A stretch of DNA of 64,000 nucleotides from Polaribacter filamentus. Lineage in GTDB: Bacteria > Bacteroidota > Bacteroidia > Flavobacteriales > Flavobacteriaceae. The notes beneath the pieces were generated by a model that saw only the letters and a list, made by a program, of their open reading frames with translations, did no database searches and was not told the DNA's origin. The position numbers and the translations under genes were made by a program. Numbering within the stretch: the stretch's first letter is position 1; the number at the start of each line of letters is the position of its first letter. The DNA lies in contig NZ_MQUA01000014.1 in NCBI RefSeq assembly GCF_002943715.1, forward strand, positions 310,001 to 374,000, read 5' to 3'. Positions 26,701-36,800 of this stretch are shown here, piece after piece.

Positions 26701-28344
26701 TTATTCAACTATAAAATTTTCTTCTAAGAAAAAATTGGCTCTTAAATCGGCATTATTTATTTCCTTATGATACAAAATGATTTCAGGAAGTTGCTTTTTT
26801 AGATAATTTCCAGTGTCCCATTTGTTATTTTTATTTTCATCAATAATAATTCGTATCGTATATTTTTTGGGTTCTAATAAATTAAAAACAATGGATTTAG
26901 AAGTGGTTAGAAAATTGCGCTGTACAACGAGGTTTTTTTTAGTTCCTGTAATCAATTCAATAATTAAGTTTTTAGAATTTACATTGCTAACATTCATTGT
27001 AATCCTGCCGTAATCTTCGAATTCTTTCGTGATAAAACGATATTTTAAAGTATCATTTTTATTTAAAAAAAGATCATTAAAAGCATCAGGAAAAGCTGTA
27101 AAACTGTATTTCTGTTTAGGTTCCTTATCAAAAATAATGCCTATTGTATTTTTCTTTTCAGAAGGTAAGGTTGTGTATTTAACAGCAATTGTATCTTTAT
27201 CAAAAAGGCTAATTTTACTAGTATCAATCTTTGTGATTGGGTTATTGCTATTTAAAAATAAGGTATCTCTAAAATTTAAAATATTGCTGATAGATGAATT
27301 TATAATTAAAGAATCTATTTTGTTTTTGCGCAACCTTACCGTTAAAGTATCTATGAAATTGTTGTTTGAAACCTCGAAATTTAAAGAATCTGCTTCAAAA
27401 GGAGTAAACCAAAAGTTTAAAGTGTCTTTGTCAATTTCAAATTTTGAGATACTTTTAAAGTCATCTGGCACTTTAGAAAGTACTTTTATTTGCATGTTTT
27501 TTGCATCACCTTCAAAACCAAATTCTATTTTTCCTTTGCTAATTTCTTTTGCTCTTTTAAATTGATAAGGTTGTTCTTCTTTAAATAGAATAATTGGTTT
27601 TTTGATAATACTATCTCTTGGAAACTGAATGGTATCTGTACTAAAACCAATTTTTTCCGTTACTGGATTAAAAATATAATCGTTAATAGATTCTTGCAAA
27701 GCCAACATTAAATAGTTGCCTTTTCTAAGGTTTGTAAATTTAAAAACAGTAGTATCTAAAGTACTTGTAATGTAATTAGGTTTTTTTTTGTAAATGATAG
27801 AATCGTTAAAAGTACTGTCTAATCGATACAATAAAATATTTATATTTTTAGGAGCTTCAACAAGTTTAGCATCTTTTATACTGCCAGAAGTTTTTAACGA
27901 ATCGATGTACGTTCCTGTAGAAAAAACATACTTAAAATTCTCTAATTTATTGCCTTCGTTATTGTCTTGAACTGCGTTTCCAAAATTAAATATGTAAGTT
28001 GTATTTGGCTGTAAAGTGTCTAAAATTTCAATTTTTATGTATTCGCTTGGTGAACCCTGTGGCGAAATTAATGGTAGGTTTTTCATTGGTGGAGAAACTA
28101 CCAATTGGCTGTTTAAATCTTTTAATACAATGTATTCATTAAAATTAATTTTAATTTCTTTTTTATTAAATTTTACAGTTTCATAAGGCGGAATAGAAGT
28201 TACGAACAAAGGCGCTTTTTCATCTTTTGGGCCACCTTCTGGTCTACCGGTTCTTGCGCAATTGGTAACAAAAATAAGTAAGACTGATAAAAAAAGAAAT
28301 CTATAAACTATTTTCACAAAATTAAATTTGATACAAATTAACAA
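26701..28344 (-). CDS. Ig-like domain lipoprotein (Big_5-type N-terminus)
   Basis: The protein (up to 547 residues) has a lipoprotein signal (FLFLSVLLIFVTNC, lipid Cys about residue 29) followed by RTGRPEGGPKDEKAPLFVTSIPP and IKINFNEYIVLKD, the Big_5/Ig-like start seen in a conserved Bacteroidota family. The rest is repeated beta-rich segments ending in DENKNNKWDTGNYLKKQLPE. It is probably anchored in the outer membrane; the role is unknown. The TTG at 28344 and the GTG at 28317 (VKIVYRF) are both possible starts, the latter giving a more normal signal peptide. Confidence 0.82.
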   Translation of the reverse strand: MLICIKFNFVKIVYRFLFLSVLLIFVTNCARTGRPEGGPKDEKAPLFVTSIPPYETVKFNKKEIKINFNEYIVLKDLNSQLVVSPPMKNLPLISPQGSPSEYIKIEILDTLQPNTTYIFNFGNAVQDNNEGNKLENFKYVFSTGTYIDSLKTSGSIKDAKLVEAPKNINILLYRLDSTFNDSIIYKKKPNYITSTLDTTVFKFTNLRKGNYLMLALQESINDYIFNPVTEKIGFSTDTIQFPRDSIIKKPIILFKEEQPYQFKRAKEISKGKIEFGFEGDAKNMQIKVLSKVPDDFKSISKFEIDKDTLNFWFTPFEADSLNFEVSNNNFIDTLTVRLRKNKIDSLIINSSISNILNFRDTLFLNSNNPITKIDTSKISLFDKDTIAVKYTTLPSEKKNTIGIIFDKEPKQKYSFTAFPDAFNDLFLNKNDTLKYRFITKEFEDYGRITMNVSNVNSKNLIIELITGTKKNLVVQRNFLTTSKSIVFNLLEPKKYTIRIIIDENKNNKWDTGNYLKKQLPEIILYHKEINNADLRANFFLEENFIVE

Positions 28345-28371
28345 TAATTTTTGAATATAAAATCATAAAAC

Positions 28372-29058
28372 TTACTCTGTATATGCCATGGTTAAAATAC
28401 TTACGGTACAGTTTTTAGATTTCAGAAATTCTTTTGCACACGCCTCTAAAGTTGCGCCCGTTGTAATAACATCATCAATCAATAAAATATTTTTGTTATT
28501 AAAAAAGGAAGGGTGTGTTAAAAGAAACTTTGTGTCAATATTGTTAAAACGCTCAAAACGTGCTTTAAAAGTTTGGGTTTTGGCTGATGAAATTCTGATT
28601 AAATAATTTTCTAAATAGACAATTTCTAGGTGCTTGCTTACTGTTTTGCCAAATTTTGTAACCTGATTATATCCTCTTTCTCTTAATTTCTTTGGATGTA
28701 ACGGCACAGGAACTATATAATCAATGGTTTTAAATTCGTTATTTTCTTTTAAAATTGCACCTAACCAATTCCCAAAGAAAAGACCAATTTCTTCATTTCC
28801 TTTGTATTTTAAATCTTGAATTAATTTTTGAGTACTTCCTTTTTTTCTGTAGAGCAATAAAGAAAATGCTTTTTCAATAAGAATTCTTCCATAAAAAGTT
28901 TGCGTAACCTTATTATTTTTATAATCTAGAAAACCGGTCAAAGGTAAATCATGCCTGCAAAGAGTACAAATAGTAGTTTCGTTTGCTACTAATTTATCTT
29001 CACAAACAGTGCATAATTTAGGATAAAAAAGATGGAAAAAGTCTTTTAAAAGTCTCAT
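28372..29058 (-). CDS. comF: ComF-family phosphoribosyltransferase-like protein
   Basis: The 228-residue protein has an N-terminal zinc ribbon (Cys16-x-x-Cys19 and Cys31-x-x-Cys34) and a phosphoribosyltransferase domain with VPVPLHPKKLRERGYNQ and the PRPP loop ILLIDDVITTGATLEACA. ComF proteins are linked to DNA uptake and recombination in naturally competent bacteria. The downstream Ig-like gene begins 27 bp later on the same strand. Confidence 0.93.
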   Translation of the reverse strand: MRLLKDFFHLFYPKLCTVCEDKLVANETTICTLCRHDLPLTGFLDYKNNKVTQTFYGRILIEKAFSLLLYRKKGSTQKLIQDLKYKGNEEIGLFFGNWLGAILKENNEFKTIDYIVPVPLHPKKLRERGYNQVTKFGKTVSKHLEIVYLENYLIRISSAKTQTFKARFERFNNIDTKFLLTHPSFFNNKNILLIDDVITTGATLEACAKEFLKSKNCTVSILTMAYTE

Positions 29059-29108
29059 CTTTACAGAACAATTTTTTAGAAATATACTTAATTAATAAGA
29101 AATAACAA

Positions 29109-29672
29109 TTGTCTAGCCGAATAAATTTTTTAAAAGAAGCCCTGAAAAATATCAATACATTAGGTACTGTTACTCCGAGCTCGAGGTTTCTATCAAAAAG
29201 AATGTTGAAAGAAATTAATTTCTCAAAAGCAGATGTTATTGTTGAATTGGGTCCAGGGACTGGTGCAATTACAAAATATATTTTGGAAAATTTATCACCC
29301 AAAGCAACCTTAATTTGTTTTGAAATTAATGATAATTTTTATCAGCAATTACAAGCATTACAGCATCCGCGGTTAGTTGTTTTAAAGGCATCCGCAGAAA
29401 ATATTGCAGATGAATTAAAGAAATTACATATTAATCAAGTAAATTATATTATTTCTAGTCTACCGCTTGCAATAATACCAGATGAAATTTCTAATAAAAT
29501 ATTAGAAAGATCTTTTGAAGCTCTAGAACAGAATGGTACTTTTATACAGTATCAATATAGTTTAAGCTATTTTAAAAAATTGAAGAATGTATTTAAAGAG
29601 TCAATTTCATTAGAATTCGAGCCTTTAAATATTCCTCCAGCATTTATTTATCGCTGTAAAAAAGTCGTTTAG
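29109..29672 (+). CDS. SAM-dependent methyltransferase, phospholipid N-methyltransferase/rRNA dimethylase-like
   Basis: The 187-residue protein has the SAM motif I VIVELGPGTGAITKYIL (about residues 43-59), the acidic end of strand 2 (CFEINDNFYQQL) and a NYIISSLPLAIIP motif in the place of the catalytic NPPY-type loop. The N-terminus LGTVTPSSRFLSKRML is typical of PmtA-like lipid methyltransferases, so it may make methylated phosphatidylethanolamine. The start is TTG 29109. It is divergent from comF over 50 bp. Confidence 0.8.
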   Translation: MSSRINFLKEALKNINTLGTVTPSSRFLSKRMLKEINFSKADVIVELGPGTGAITKYILENLSPKATLICFEINDNFYQQLQALQHPRLVVLKASAENIADELKKLHINQVNYIISSLPLAIIPDEISNKILERSFEALEQNGTFIQYQYSLSYFKKLKNVFKESISLEFEPLNIPPAFIYRCKKVV

Positions 29673-29679
29673 ATTTTTC

Positions 29680-29709
29680 TTGAAAAATTTCACTAAACGT
29701 GTATCTTTG
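29680..29709 (+). promoter_or_regulatory. Promoter of the glycyl-tRNA synthetase gene
   Basis: TTG (29680-29682), a 19-bp spacer and TATCTTTG (29702-29709) match the Bacteroidetes -33/-7 promoter well. The ATG follows 8 bp later, implying a very short leader. Confidence 0.65.
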
Positions 29710-29717
29710 CGATCATT

Positions 29718-31259
29718 ATGGCAAAACAAGAAGATCACTTTAAAAAAGTTTTATCGCATGCAAAAGAATACGGTTATGTATTTCAATCATCTGAAATATA
29801 TGATGGATTAAGTGCGGTTTATGACTATGCTCAAAACGGAGTTGAGTTAAAGAAGAATATTAGAGATTATTGGTGGAAAGCAATGGTGCAAATGCACGAA
29901 AACATCGTGGGTATTGACGCTTCGATTTTAATGCATCCTACAACATGGAAAGCTTCTGGGCATGTAGATGCTTTTAACGACCCTTTAATTGATAATAAAG
30001 ACTCTAAAAAACGTTACCGAGCTGATGTTTTAATTGAAGATTATTGCGCTAAAATTGAAGGCAAAATAAATAAAGAAGTAGACAAAGCTGCAAAACGTTT
30101 TGGAGACGCTTTTAATAAAGAGGAATTTTTAGCAACTAATGCAAGAGTTGTTGGTTATCAAGAACAAATAAATACGATTTTAGCAAGAATGGGTAAGTCT
30201 TTAAGTACTGAAGATTTAGCTGATGTTAAATTGTTAATTGAGGAATTAGAAATTGCAGATCCTTTAACTGGTTCTAGAAATTGGACGGAAGTGAAGCAGT
30301 TTAATTTAATGTTTGGAACTCAGATTGGTGCATCCGCAGAAAATTCGACACAAGTTTATTTAAGACCAGAAACTGCTCAAGGTATTTTTGTAAACTTTTT
30401 AAATGTTCAAAAATCTGGACGAATGAAAATTCCTTTCGGAATAGCGCAAACAGGTAAAGCCTTTAGAAATGAGATTGTTGCAAGGCAATTTATTTTTAGA
30501 ATGCGTGAATTTGAGCAAATGGAAATGCAATTTTTTGTAAAGCCAGGCACTCAAAAAGAATGGTATGAACATTGGAAAGAAACCCGTTTAAAATGGCATT
30601 TAAGCTTAGGAATGGGTCCAGAAAATTATCGTTTTCACGACCATGATAAATTGGCTCATTATGCAGATGCAGCAGCAGATATCGAGTTTAATTTTCCCTT
30701 CGGATTTAAAGAATTAGAAGGAATTCACTCACGTACAGATTTCGATTTAAAAGCACATGAAGAATATTCTGGCAAGAAATTACAGTATTTTGATTATGAA
30801 GAAAATAGAAGTTATACCCCTTATGTGGTAGAGACTTCTATTGGTTTAGATAGAATGTTTTTGGCTGTTTTCTCTAACTCTTTAGTAGAAGAAGATTTAG
30901 AAAACGGAACGAGCAGAACTGTTCTAAAATTACCAGCGGTTTTAGCACCTTTTAAAGCAGCAATTTTACCTTTGGTTAAAAAGGATGGCTTACCAGAAGT
31001 TGCTCGTGAAATTTTGGAAGATTTAAAATGGGATTTTAATGTTTTTTATGATGAAAAAGATGCTGTTGGGAAACGGTATAGAAGACAAGACGCAAACGGA
31101 ACGCCTTTTTGTATTACGGTAGATCATGATACGTTAGTAGATAATACTGTAACGATTAGATATAGAGATTCTATGGAGCAAAAACGCGTTGCAATAGTAG
31201 ATTTAAAAGGAATAATTAAAGAAGCAGTTGCCGTTAAAACGTGGTTGCAAAAAATGTAG
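29718..31259 (+). CDS. glyS: Glycine--tRNA ligase, single-chain (alpha2) type
   Basis: The class II synthetase charges tRNA-Gly. The 513 residues are the length of the dimeric single-chain enzyme, not the alpha/beta type. Motifs include FNLMFGTQIG and TYLRPETAQGIFVNF-type motif (here YLRPETAQGIFVNF), motif 2 (FGIAQTGKAFRNEI, FRMREFEQMEMQFF), motif 3 (YVVETSIGLDRMFLAV) and the anticodon-binding domain from about 410. A strong two-way terminator follows. Confidence 0.96.
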   Translation: MAKQEDHFKKVLSHAKEYGYVFQSSEIYDGLSAVYDYAQNGVELKKNIRDYWWKAMVQMHENIVGIDASILMHPTTWKASGHVDAFNDPLIDNKDSKKRYRADVLIEDYCAKIEGKINKEVDKAAKRFGDAFNKEEFLATNARVVGYQEQINTILARMGKSLSTEDLADVKLLIEELEIADPLTGSRNWTEVKQFNLMFGTQIGASAENSTQVYLRPETAQGIFVNFLNVQKSGRMKIPFGIAQTGKAFRNEIVARQFIFRMREFEQMEMQFFVKPGTQKEWYEHWKETRLKWHLSLGMGPENYRFHDHDKLAHYADAAADIEFNFPFGFKELEGIHSRTDFDLKAHEEYSGKKLQYFDYEENRSYTPYVVETSIGLDRMFLAVFSNSLVEEDLENGTSRTVLKLPAVLAPFKAAILPLVKKDGLPEVAREILEDLKWDFNVFYDEKDAVGKRYRRQDANGTPFCITVDHDTLVDNTVTIRYRDSMEQKRVAIVDLKGIIKEAVAVKTWLQKM

Positions 31260-31283
31260 AAACATTGTTTCTTTAGGGATAAA

Positions 31284-31320
31284 AAAAATCCGTTAGAAAA
31301 TTATTTTCTAACGGATTTTT
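31284..31320. terminator. Bidirectional terminator
   Basis: A perfect 17-bp stem (AAAAATCCGTTAGAAAA with TTTTCTAACGGATTTTT) and a 3-bp loop serve both the glycyl-tRNA synthetase gene (plus) and the outer-membrane protein gene at 31352 (minus). Confidence 0.9.
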
Positions 31321-31351
31321 ACTTTTTATTAGCAAGGTTTAAAGCTTCGTT

Positions 31352-31855
31352 TTAAAATCTCCAACCAACATTTAAACCAATTCTTGGAACGATAACAGGT
31401 GAGTTAGAACCAAATAAATTACGACCAAGTCCACCATACAAATCAATTGTTAAGCCACCGCTTGCAATGTATTTTGTACCTACAGCAATACCTAAAGCGC
31501 CATCTGTATATTTTTCATAACTTATTTCCGGGTTCCCAATACTTATAACTTTATACTTTCCAGAATTTATTCCCAAAAAACCTTCACCAAACAAATTCCA
31601 TTGAGAGTTTGTTGTAAAATAATGACGATAATACGGAGTAATCATCGTGTTTTCATTGTATCTAAAATTAGTAGATTGTTCTGCTAAATTGAATAACGCG
31701 GAAATTCCAATAGAAGATTCGTCTGTTAAATATTTTTCGTAAGAAAATTCGATGCTTTTAATTATTAGGGCATCAGCAATGTCTAATTTTAGTTCTTGTT
31801 GTGCAAAGCCAAAAGAACCTATAAATAAAGTAAAAATTAAAACTATTTTTTTCAT
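31352..31855 (-). CDS. Small outer-membrane beta-barrel protein (copy 1 of a tandem pair)
   Basis: The 167-residue protein has a signal peptide (MKKIVLIFTLFIGSFGFAQ) and alternating beta strands: IEFSYEKYLTDESSIGISALF, TPYYRHYFT, WNLFGEGFLGIN, ALGIAVGTKYI and the closing GGLGRNLFGSN...GLNVGWRF. A terminal aromatic residue is usual for barrels. It resembles DUF3575-like proteins. It shares order and wording with the next gene upstream, so the two arose by duplication. The function is unknown. Confidence 0.8.
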   Translation of the reverse strand: MKKIVLIFTLFIGSFGFAQQELKLDIADALIIKSIEFSYEKYLTDESSIGISALFNLAEQSTNFRYNENTMITPYYRHYFTTNSQWNLFGEGFLGINSGKYKVISIGNPEISYEKYTDGALGIAVGTKYIASGGLTIDLYGGLGRNLFGSNSPVIVPRIGLNVGWRF

Positions 31856-31932
31856 AGGATGTATTTTTATTTAATAACTTTTCATTGATAGTAAAAGTAT
31901 GGTACAAAAATAAGAAATTTTAATAGGGTTTT

Positions 31933-32502
31933 TTAAAACCTGTATCCTAAAGAAATTCCGCCTCTAGTAATTAAATCGTTATCTAGAGGACTATTATTAT
32001 CGTTATTAAAAAGGTTTCTACCAACACCACCATATATTTCTGCAGTAAATCCAGATTTTATTATAAATTTTCCACCAACAGAAACACCAAGAGCAAAGTC
32101 TGTTTCTTTTATTGGTTGATTTGGGTTATAATTCCCAATGTAATCATAGTAATAGTCGTCTTTATAAGTGTTTAGCATTCCAAAACCTTCTACAAAGAAA
32201 CCTCTTGCAAATCTTGTTTCAGAAAAAAACCATCTATAATAAGGCGTTATAGAGAATTTTTTAGGGTAGTACAAATTATCATTAACATCATTAAAATTAT
32301 AGAAAACTCCAACACCAAAAGAAGAGTCTTTGTTTAATAAATATTCATAAGAAACGTCCAAAGAAGAGAACACAATTAAGCTAAATGCATTTAATTTTAT
32401 TTCATATTTTTTATTAATGTCTTGTGGATATGTTTCTTCTTTTTCTTGAGCAAATGATATTGTGGTTGTAAATAAAAGAATAAATAAAACGATTTTTTTC
32501 AT
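31933..32502 (-). CDS. Small outer-membrane beta-barrel protein (copy 2 of a tandem pair)
   Basis: The 189-residue protein has a signal peptide (MKKIVLFILLFTTTISFAQ) and the same motifs as its neighbour: DVSYEYLLNKDSSFGVGVFYN, TPYYRWFFS, FFVEGFGMLN, ALGVSVGGKFI, GGVGRNLF and GISLGYRF. It is about 20 residues longer, mostly in the loops. Both genes use ATG followed by seven A, in frame. Confidence 0.8.
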   Translation of the reverse strand: MKKIVLFILLFTTTISFAQEKEETYPQDINKKYEIKLNAFSLIVFSSLDVSYEYLLNKDSSFGVGVFYNFNDVNDNLYYPKKFSITPYYRWFFSETRFARGFFVEGFGMLNTYKDDYYYDYIGNYNPNQPIKETDFALGVSVGGKFIIKSGFTAEIYGGVGRNLFNNDNNSPLDNDLITRGGISLGYRF

Positions 32503-32691
32503 GGTCTAATTTTTTAGATATTAATTTAGCTAAAGTATCAAAAAGCATTCTAAGAAAGTCAAAAAATAGCTTTTAATTGTTTAATTTTCTTTTTTTTAGG
32601 AGTACTTGATCTTCAGTTTTAAAAAATGAATTTAGTTTTTTTGATTTAAAAATGATTTAAAAATGATTTTATTGATTGTGGGCTTATTTTA

Positions 32692-33825
32692 CTATTCAGA
32701 AAAACTATTTAATAACATAAAAATACCTTTGGTCAGTATTTTTTTGTTTTCTAATACCGCATAATTTTTTACTTGTACATAATTCTCGTCTTGCAAACCA
32801 ACATTTAATTTCACTTTTTTAAACTGATACTTATTATCCTTTTTATCTTTTAAAACTAAAGCAAAATAGTTGTCCTCGTTTTGTATAATGGCACTTTTTG
32901 GGAGCGAAATCTTTTTTTTAGAATCGCAAATGATATCTGCCTCTACAAACATTCCTGTAATAAATTTCGTCTTTTCTTCTTCATGTATATGACCATGAAC
33001 TTTAATTGTTCTGTCATTACTGACAGATGTGCCAACCAAATACACTGCTGCATCATGCACTTTATCTGACGCTTCAGGCACTTTAAAAAGTATTTTTTGT
33101 TCTTTTTTAATCTTTAAAATATCTTTTTCAAAAACGGATAATTCAAGATGAATATGATTCGTATTCACAATTTCTAACAGCTCATTTGCAGAAGATATAA
33201 AGGTGCCATTGCTTACATTTACTTTAGTTATATATCCATTTATAGGCGCATATAAATTTATGGTGGATGTTATTTCTCCTCGTCCAACAGCATTTGGATT
33301 AATATTTATCATTTGTAATTTTTGACGTAAACCATTATAAGTTGCCAAATTACTTTTGTAGCTACTTTCTGCTTTTAGGTAGTTTTTTTGCGATGTAATT
33401 TGTTCATCAAACAATGTTTTTTGTCGAGTATATTCGTTTTCTAGATAGATAAGTTGTTCAGCAACTTCTAAATATTGTTGCTGTATCTCTACAAATTCAA
33501 TGCTTTCTAAACTAGCTACTAATTGACCTTTTGTTACTTTGTCACCAATTAAAAGCGGAATTTTAGTTACATATCCACCTATGAAAGTATTTACACTGAA
33601 TTTATTTTCTGGCGGAACGTCTATCATACCGTTTGTTCTTATCACAGTGTTAAAACTTTGTTCAGAAAGTTCGCCGAATTCCATTTTTTCGCTTTCAAAC
33701 TGGGCTTTACTAATCGTAATTTTGCTTTCGTTAACCGCGGCTTCTACTTTTTTAGTTGTATTTTTCTCTTGATGTCCACAAGCTAGAAAAGCGAATGAAA
33801 ATAGTACTATATATAAATGTTTCAT
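32692..33825 (-). CDS. RND efflux periplasmic adaptor (CusB/CzcB-like lipoprotein)
   Basis: The 377-residue membrane-fusion protein bridges the inner-membrane pump and the outer-membrane channel. It has a lipobox (VLFSFAFLAC, Cys about 17), a first beta-barrel/lipoyl part (INVPPENKFSVNTFIGGYV-like, here DVPPENKFSVNTFIGGYV), a coiled-coil hairpin (EIQQQYLEVAEQLIYLENEY), and the second lipoyl half (INLYAPINGYITKVNVSNG). It starts 2 bp after the pump gene ends, so they are one operon. The metal is not clear from sequence; Cu/Ag or Co/Zn/Cd are possible. Confidence 0.92.
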   Translation of the reverse strand: MKHLYIVLFSFAFLACGHQEKNTTKKVEAAVNESKITISKAQFESEKMEFGELSEQSFNTVIRTNGMIDVPPENKFSVNTFIGGYVTKIPLLIGDKVTKGQLVASLESIEFVEIQQQYLEVAEQLIYLENEYTRQKTLFDEQITSQKNYLKAESSYKSNLATYNGLRQKLQMININPNAVGRGEITSTINLYAPINGYITKVNVSNGTFISSANELLEIVNTNHIHLELSVFEKDILKIKKEQKILFKVPEASDKVHDAAVYLVGTSVSNDRTIKVHGHIHEEEKTKFITGMFVEADIICDSKKKISLPKSAIIQNEDNYFALVLKDKKDNKYQFKKVKLNVGLQDENYVQVKNYAVLENKKILTKGIFMLLNSFSE

Positions 33826-33827
33826 TT

Positions 33828-36800
33828 TTAAAATGTATTTAAAATAAGATGATTAATGTTGATAACAGTTTGGTTATGTGCATTTAAATTTTCTAAATAT
33901 GACAACTCAATTTCTTTTGCAGTTTCTACACTTTGTATGTATTGAAAAAAGTCTATTTCGCCTTCTTTATAAGTAAGGTTGGCGGTTTTTATAATCTCAT
34001 TTTTAAGAACTTTCCCTTCATTTTCGTAATAATTTACAGCCTCTGCATATTTTTTTAAGGTTGCTAAAAGCGCATTGTATTGAGCCTCTAACTTTGTTTT
34101 ATAATCTTGCTTTTCTTCAGAAACAATTTCTTGGGCTATTTTTGAAGCTTTGATTTTTGAACTATTACCAGAAAATAATAACGGAATTTTTAAACCCAAT
34201 TGATATCCTTGTATGTTCGTATTTAGTTGGCTATTCGTTCCTTGAAAATACTCCAAACTAATATCTGGCAATAAACTTTGTTTCTCTTTTTTAGTCAGAG
34301 CTTGCTGATAGTTTTTTGCATCTTCAAAATAGAGCAACCCTAAATTCTCTTTAGTAGAAAAAGTTTTAATCGCTAGCTTTTGAAGCGGTTGGTCTAAAAT
34401 ATGTAAAGAATCTATTTGCACAACAGCTTTTAATTGTTCTGTTGAAAACAAAACTTCTTGTAACGCTTGATTATATTGAGTTTTTAGTTGTTTTTGTTTT
34501 GACTTGGCGGTAATCATTTCTAAATAATTGGTTTCACCTAGCTCAAATTTACGTTTTGCTTTTGTTGCAAAATCCATATACAAACTATCTAAAAAACGAT
34601 AGGTTGTAACTTTATTTTTTGCATAACTAAGCTGATAATAATTAGTATAAACTGCTTTCTGAATTTGTAAAAGCTGCAAACTGTAGTGAGTTTCTTCGAT
34701 ACTCACTCTTGCTTTTTGTACCCTTTTATCAGCAAAATAAACCGTTGGAAATTTAAAATCTTGCGCAATTCCAAATACTTTTAAAGGCTGATTATTTATA
34801 GCTAAATTATTTTCGTCATAACTATAATAAACAGCAGTTTTATCAAAGCTAAATGCGCTTCCAATTAATGCATTATGCTCTGCTACTTTTAGATTAGAAG
34901 CTTTTAAACTCGCATTATTTTTTATTGCTAAAGCTAAAGTTTCTTCTAAAGTTAGTTTGCTTTGTGCAGAACTACTTAGGATAAAAAAGAAACCAAGAAT
35001 AGTTAGAATGGCGTTTTTATTCATTTTAATAGCTTTTTTTTCTTCAAACCATGCATATAAAACGGGTAATACGATTAATGTTAAAATGGTTGCAGTTACC
35101 AAACCACCAACAACAACAGTTGCTAATGGGCGTTGCACTTCTGCACCAGCATTTGTGGAGATAGCCATTGGTAAAAAACCGAAAGCAGCTGCAGCAGCAG
35201 TTAATAATACAGGTCGTAAACGTTCTTTTGTTCCTCTTTTTATACGTTCTTCGATGTCTTCAACACCTTCTTCTTTAAGTTCTTTAAAATGCTCAATCAA
35301 TACAATTCCGTTAAGAACCGCAATCCCGAAAAGGGCAATAAAACCAACCCCTGCAGAAATACTAAAAGGTAAATCGCGAATCCAAAGTAATAAAACACCA
35401 CCAACGGCAGAAAGCGGAATGGCAGAATAGACCAATAAAGCTTCTTTTACAGAACCAAATGCAAAGTATAAAAGCAGAAAAATTAGAGCTAAAGCGACAG
35501 GTACAGCTACCATTAAACGCGCTTTAGCGCTTTGCAGGTTTTCAAATTGCCCTCCATACGTTACTTTGTATCCAACAGGTAATTTTAGTTTACGACCAAC
35601 AATCGCTCTTACATCATCAACAACGGATTGCAAATCTCTATTTCTAACGTTCACGCCAATTACAATTCTACGTTTTGTGTCATCTCTTGAAATTTTGGCA
35701 GGTCCAGTTGTATATTTAATTTCTGCCAGTTCGCTTAGCGGAACTTTAGTTCCATTTGGGGTGTCTATATATAAATGCTGAAGGCTTTCCAGATTTTTTC
35801 TATTGTTTTCATCTAAACGCATTACTAAATCGAATCGTTTTTCACCCTCAAAAACATTTCCAACAGTACTACCAGCAAATCCCATGGTAATCATTTGATT
35901 TACATCAGCAATATTTAAACCATAACGCGCAATTTTACTTCGGTTAAAGGTTACGCTCATCTGTGGCAAACCATCTACTTTTTCTATAATAATGTCAGAG
36001 GCACCATCAATATTTTTAATGAGTTCCTTTACTTCGTTTGCTTTGCTTGCTAAAACGGACAAATTATCACCAAAAATTTTAATAGCTACATCTGCTCTAA
36101 CTCCGGTAATCAACTCGTTAAAACGCATTTCTATAGGTTGCGTAAATTCTACCTCCATACCTGGAATAATAGCTAAAGCTTCTTTAAATTTATCCGCTAA
36201 TTCGTCTTTGCTTTCGGCAGAAATCCATTCGTCTTTTGGTTTTAATTTGATAATGACATCGCTTTCTTCCATAGACATTGGGTCTGTAGGAACTTCCGCA
36301 GCACCAATTCTACTGACTACTTGATCCACTTCTGGAAAATTATCTAAAAGAATTTGCTCAATTTTAGTAGTAATTTCTATGGTTTTACCAAGGGATGTTC
36401 CTGTTTTTAATACTGGTTGAATCACAAAATCACCTTCATCTAAGGTAGGAACAAATTCGCCGCCCATTCTACTAAATAGAAAAACGCTAGACGCTAATAA
36501 GAATATTGCAAAACCAATAACGATTTTTTTGTGCTGTAATGCCCAATTAATAGATGGACTGTACCATGAGTTTAAAGCTTTCATTAATCGAACAGAAATG
36601 TTCTTTTCGCTTTGTTTTTGAGGTTTTAAAAAAAGTGAAGATGCCACGGGAACATAGGTTAAACATAGCAACATGGCACCAATTAGGGCAAAACTAAAAG
36701 TAAGTGCCATAGGTCGAAACATTTTACCTTCTACGCCATTTAAAGATAAAATGGGAATGAATACGATTAAAATGATTAATTGTCCAAAAATGGCGGAGTT

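Noticed and set aside
27029..27565. 178-codon plus-strand frame opposite the Ig-like lipoprotein gene
   Set aside because: Antisense shadow of a real gene; Lys/Phe/Ser-rich with no family features.
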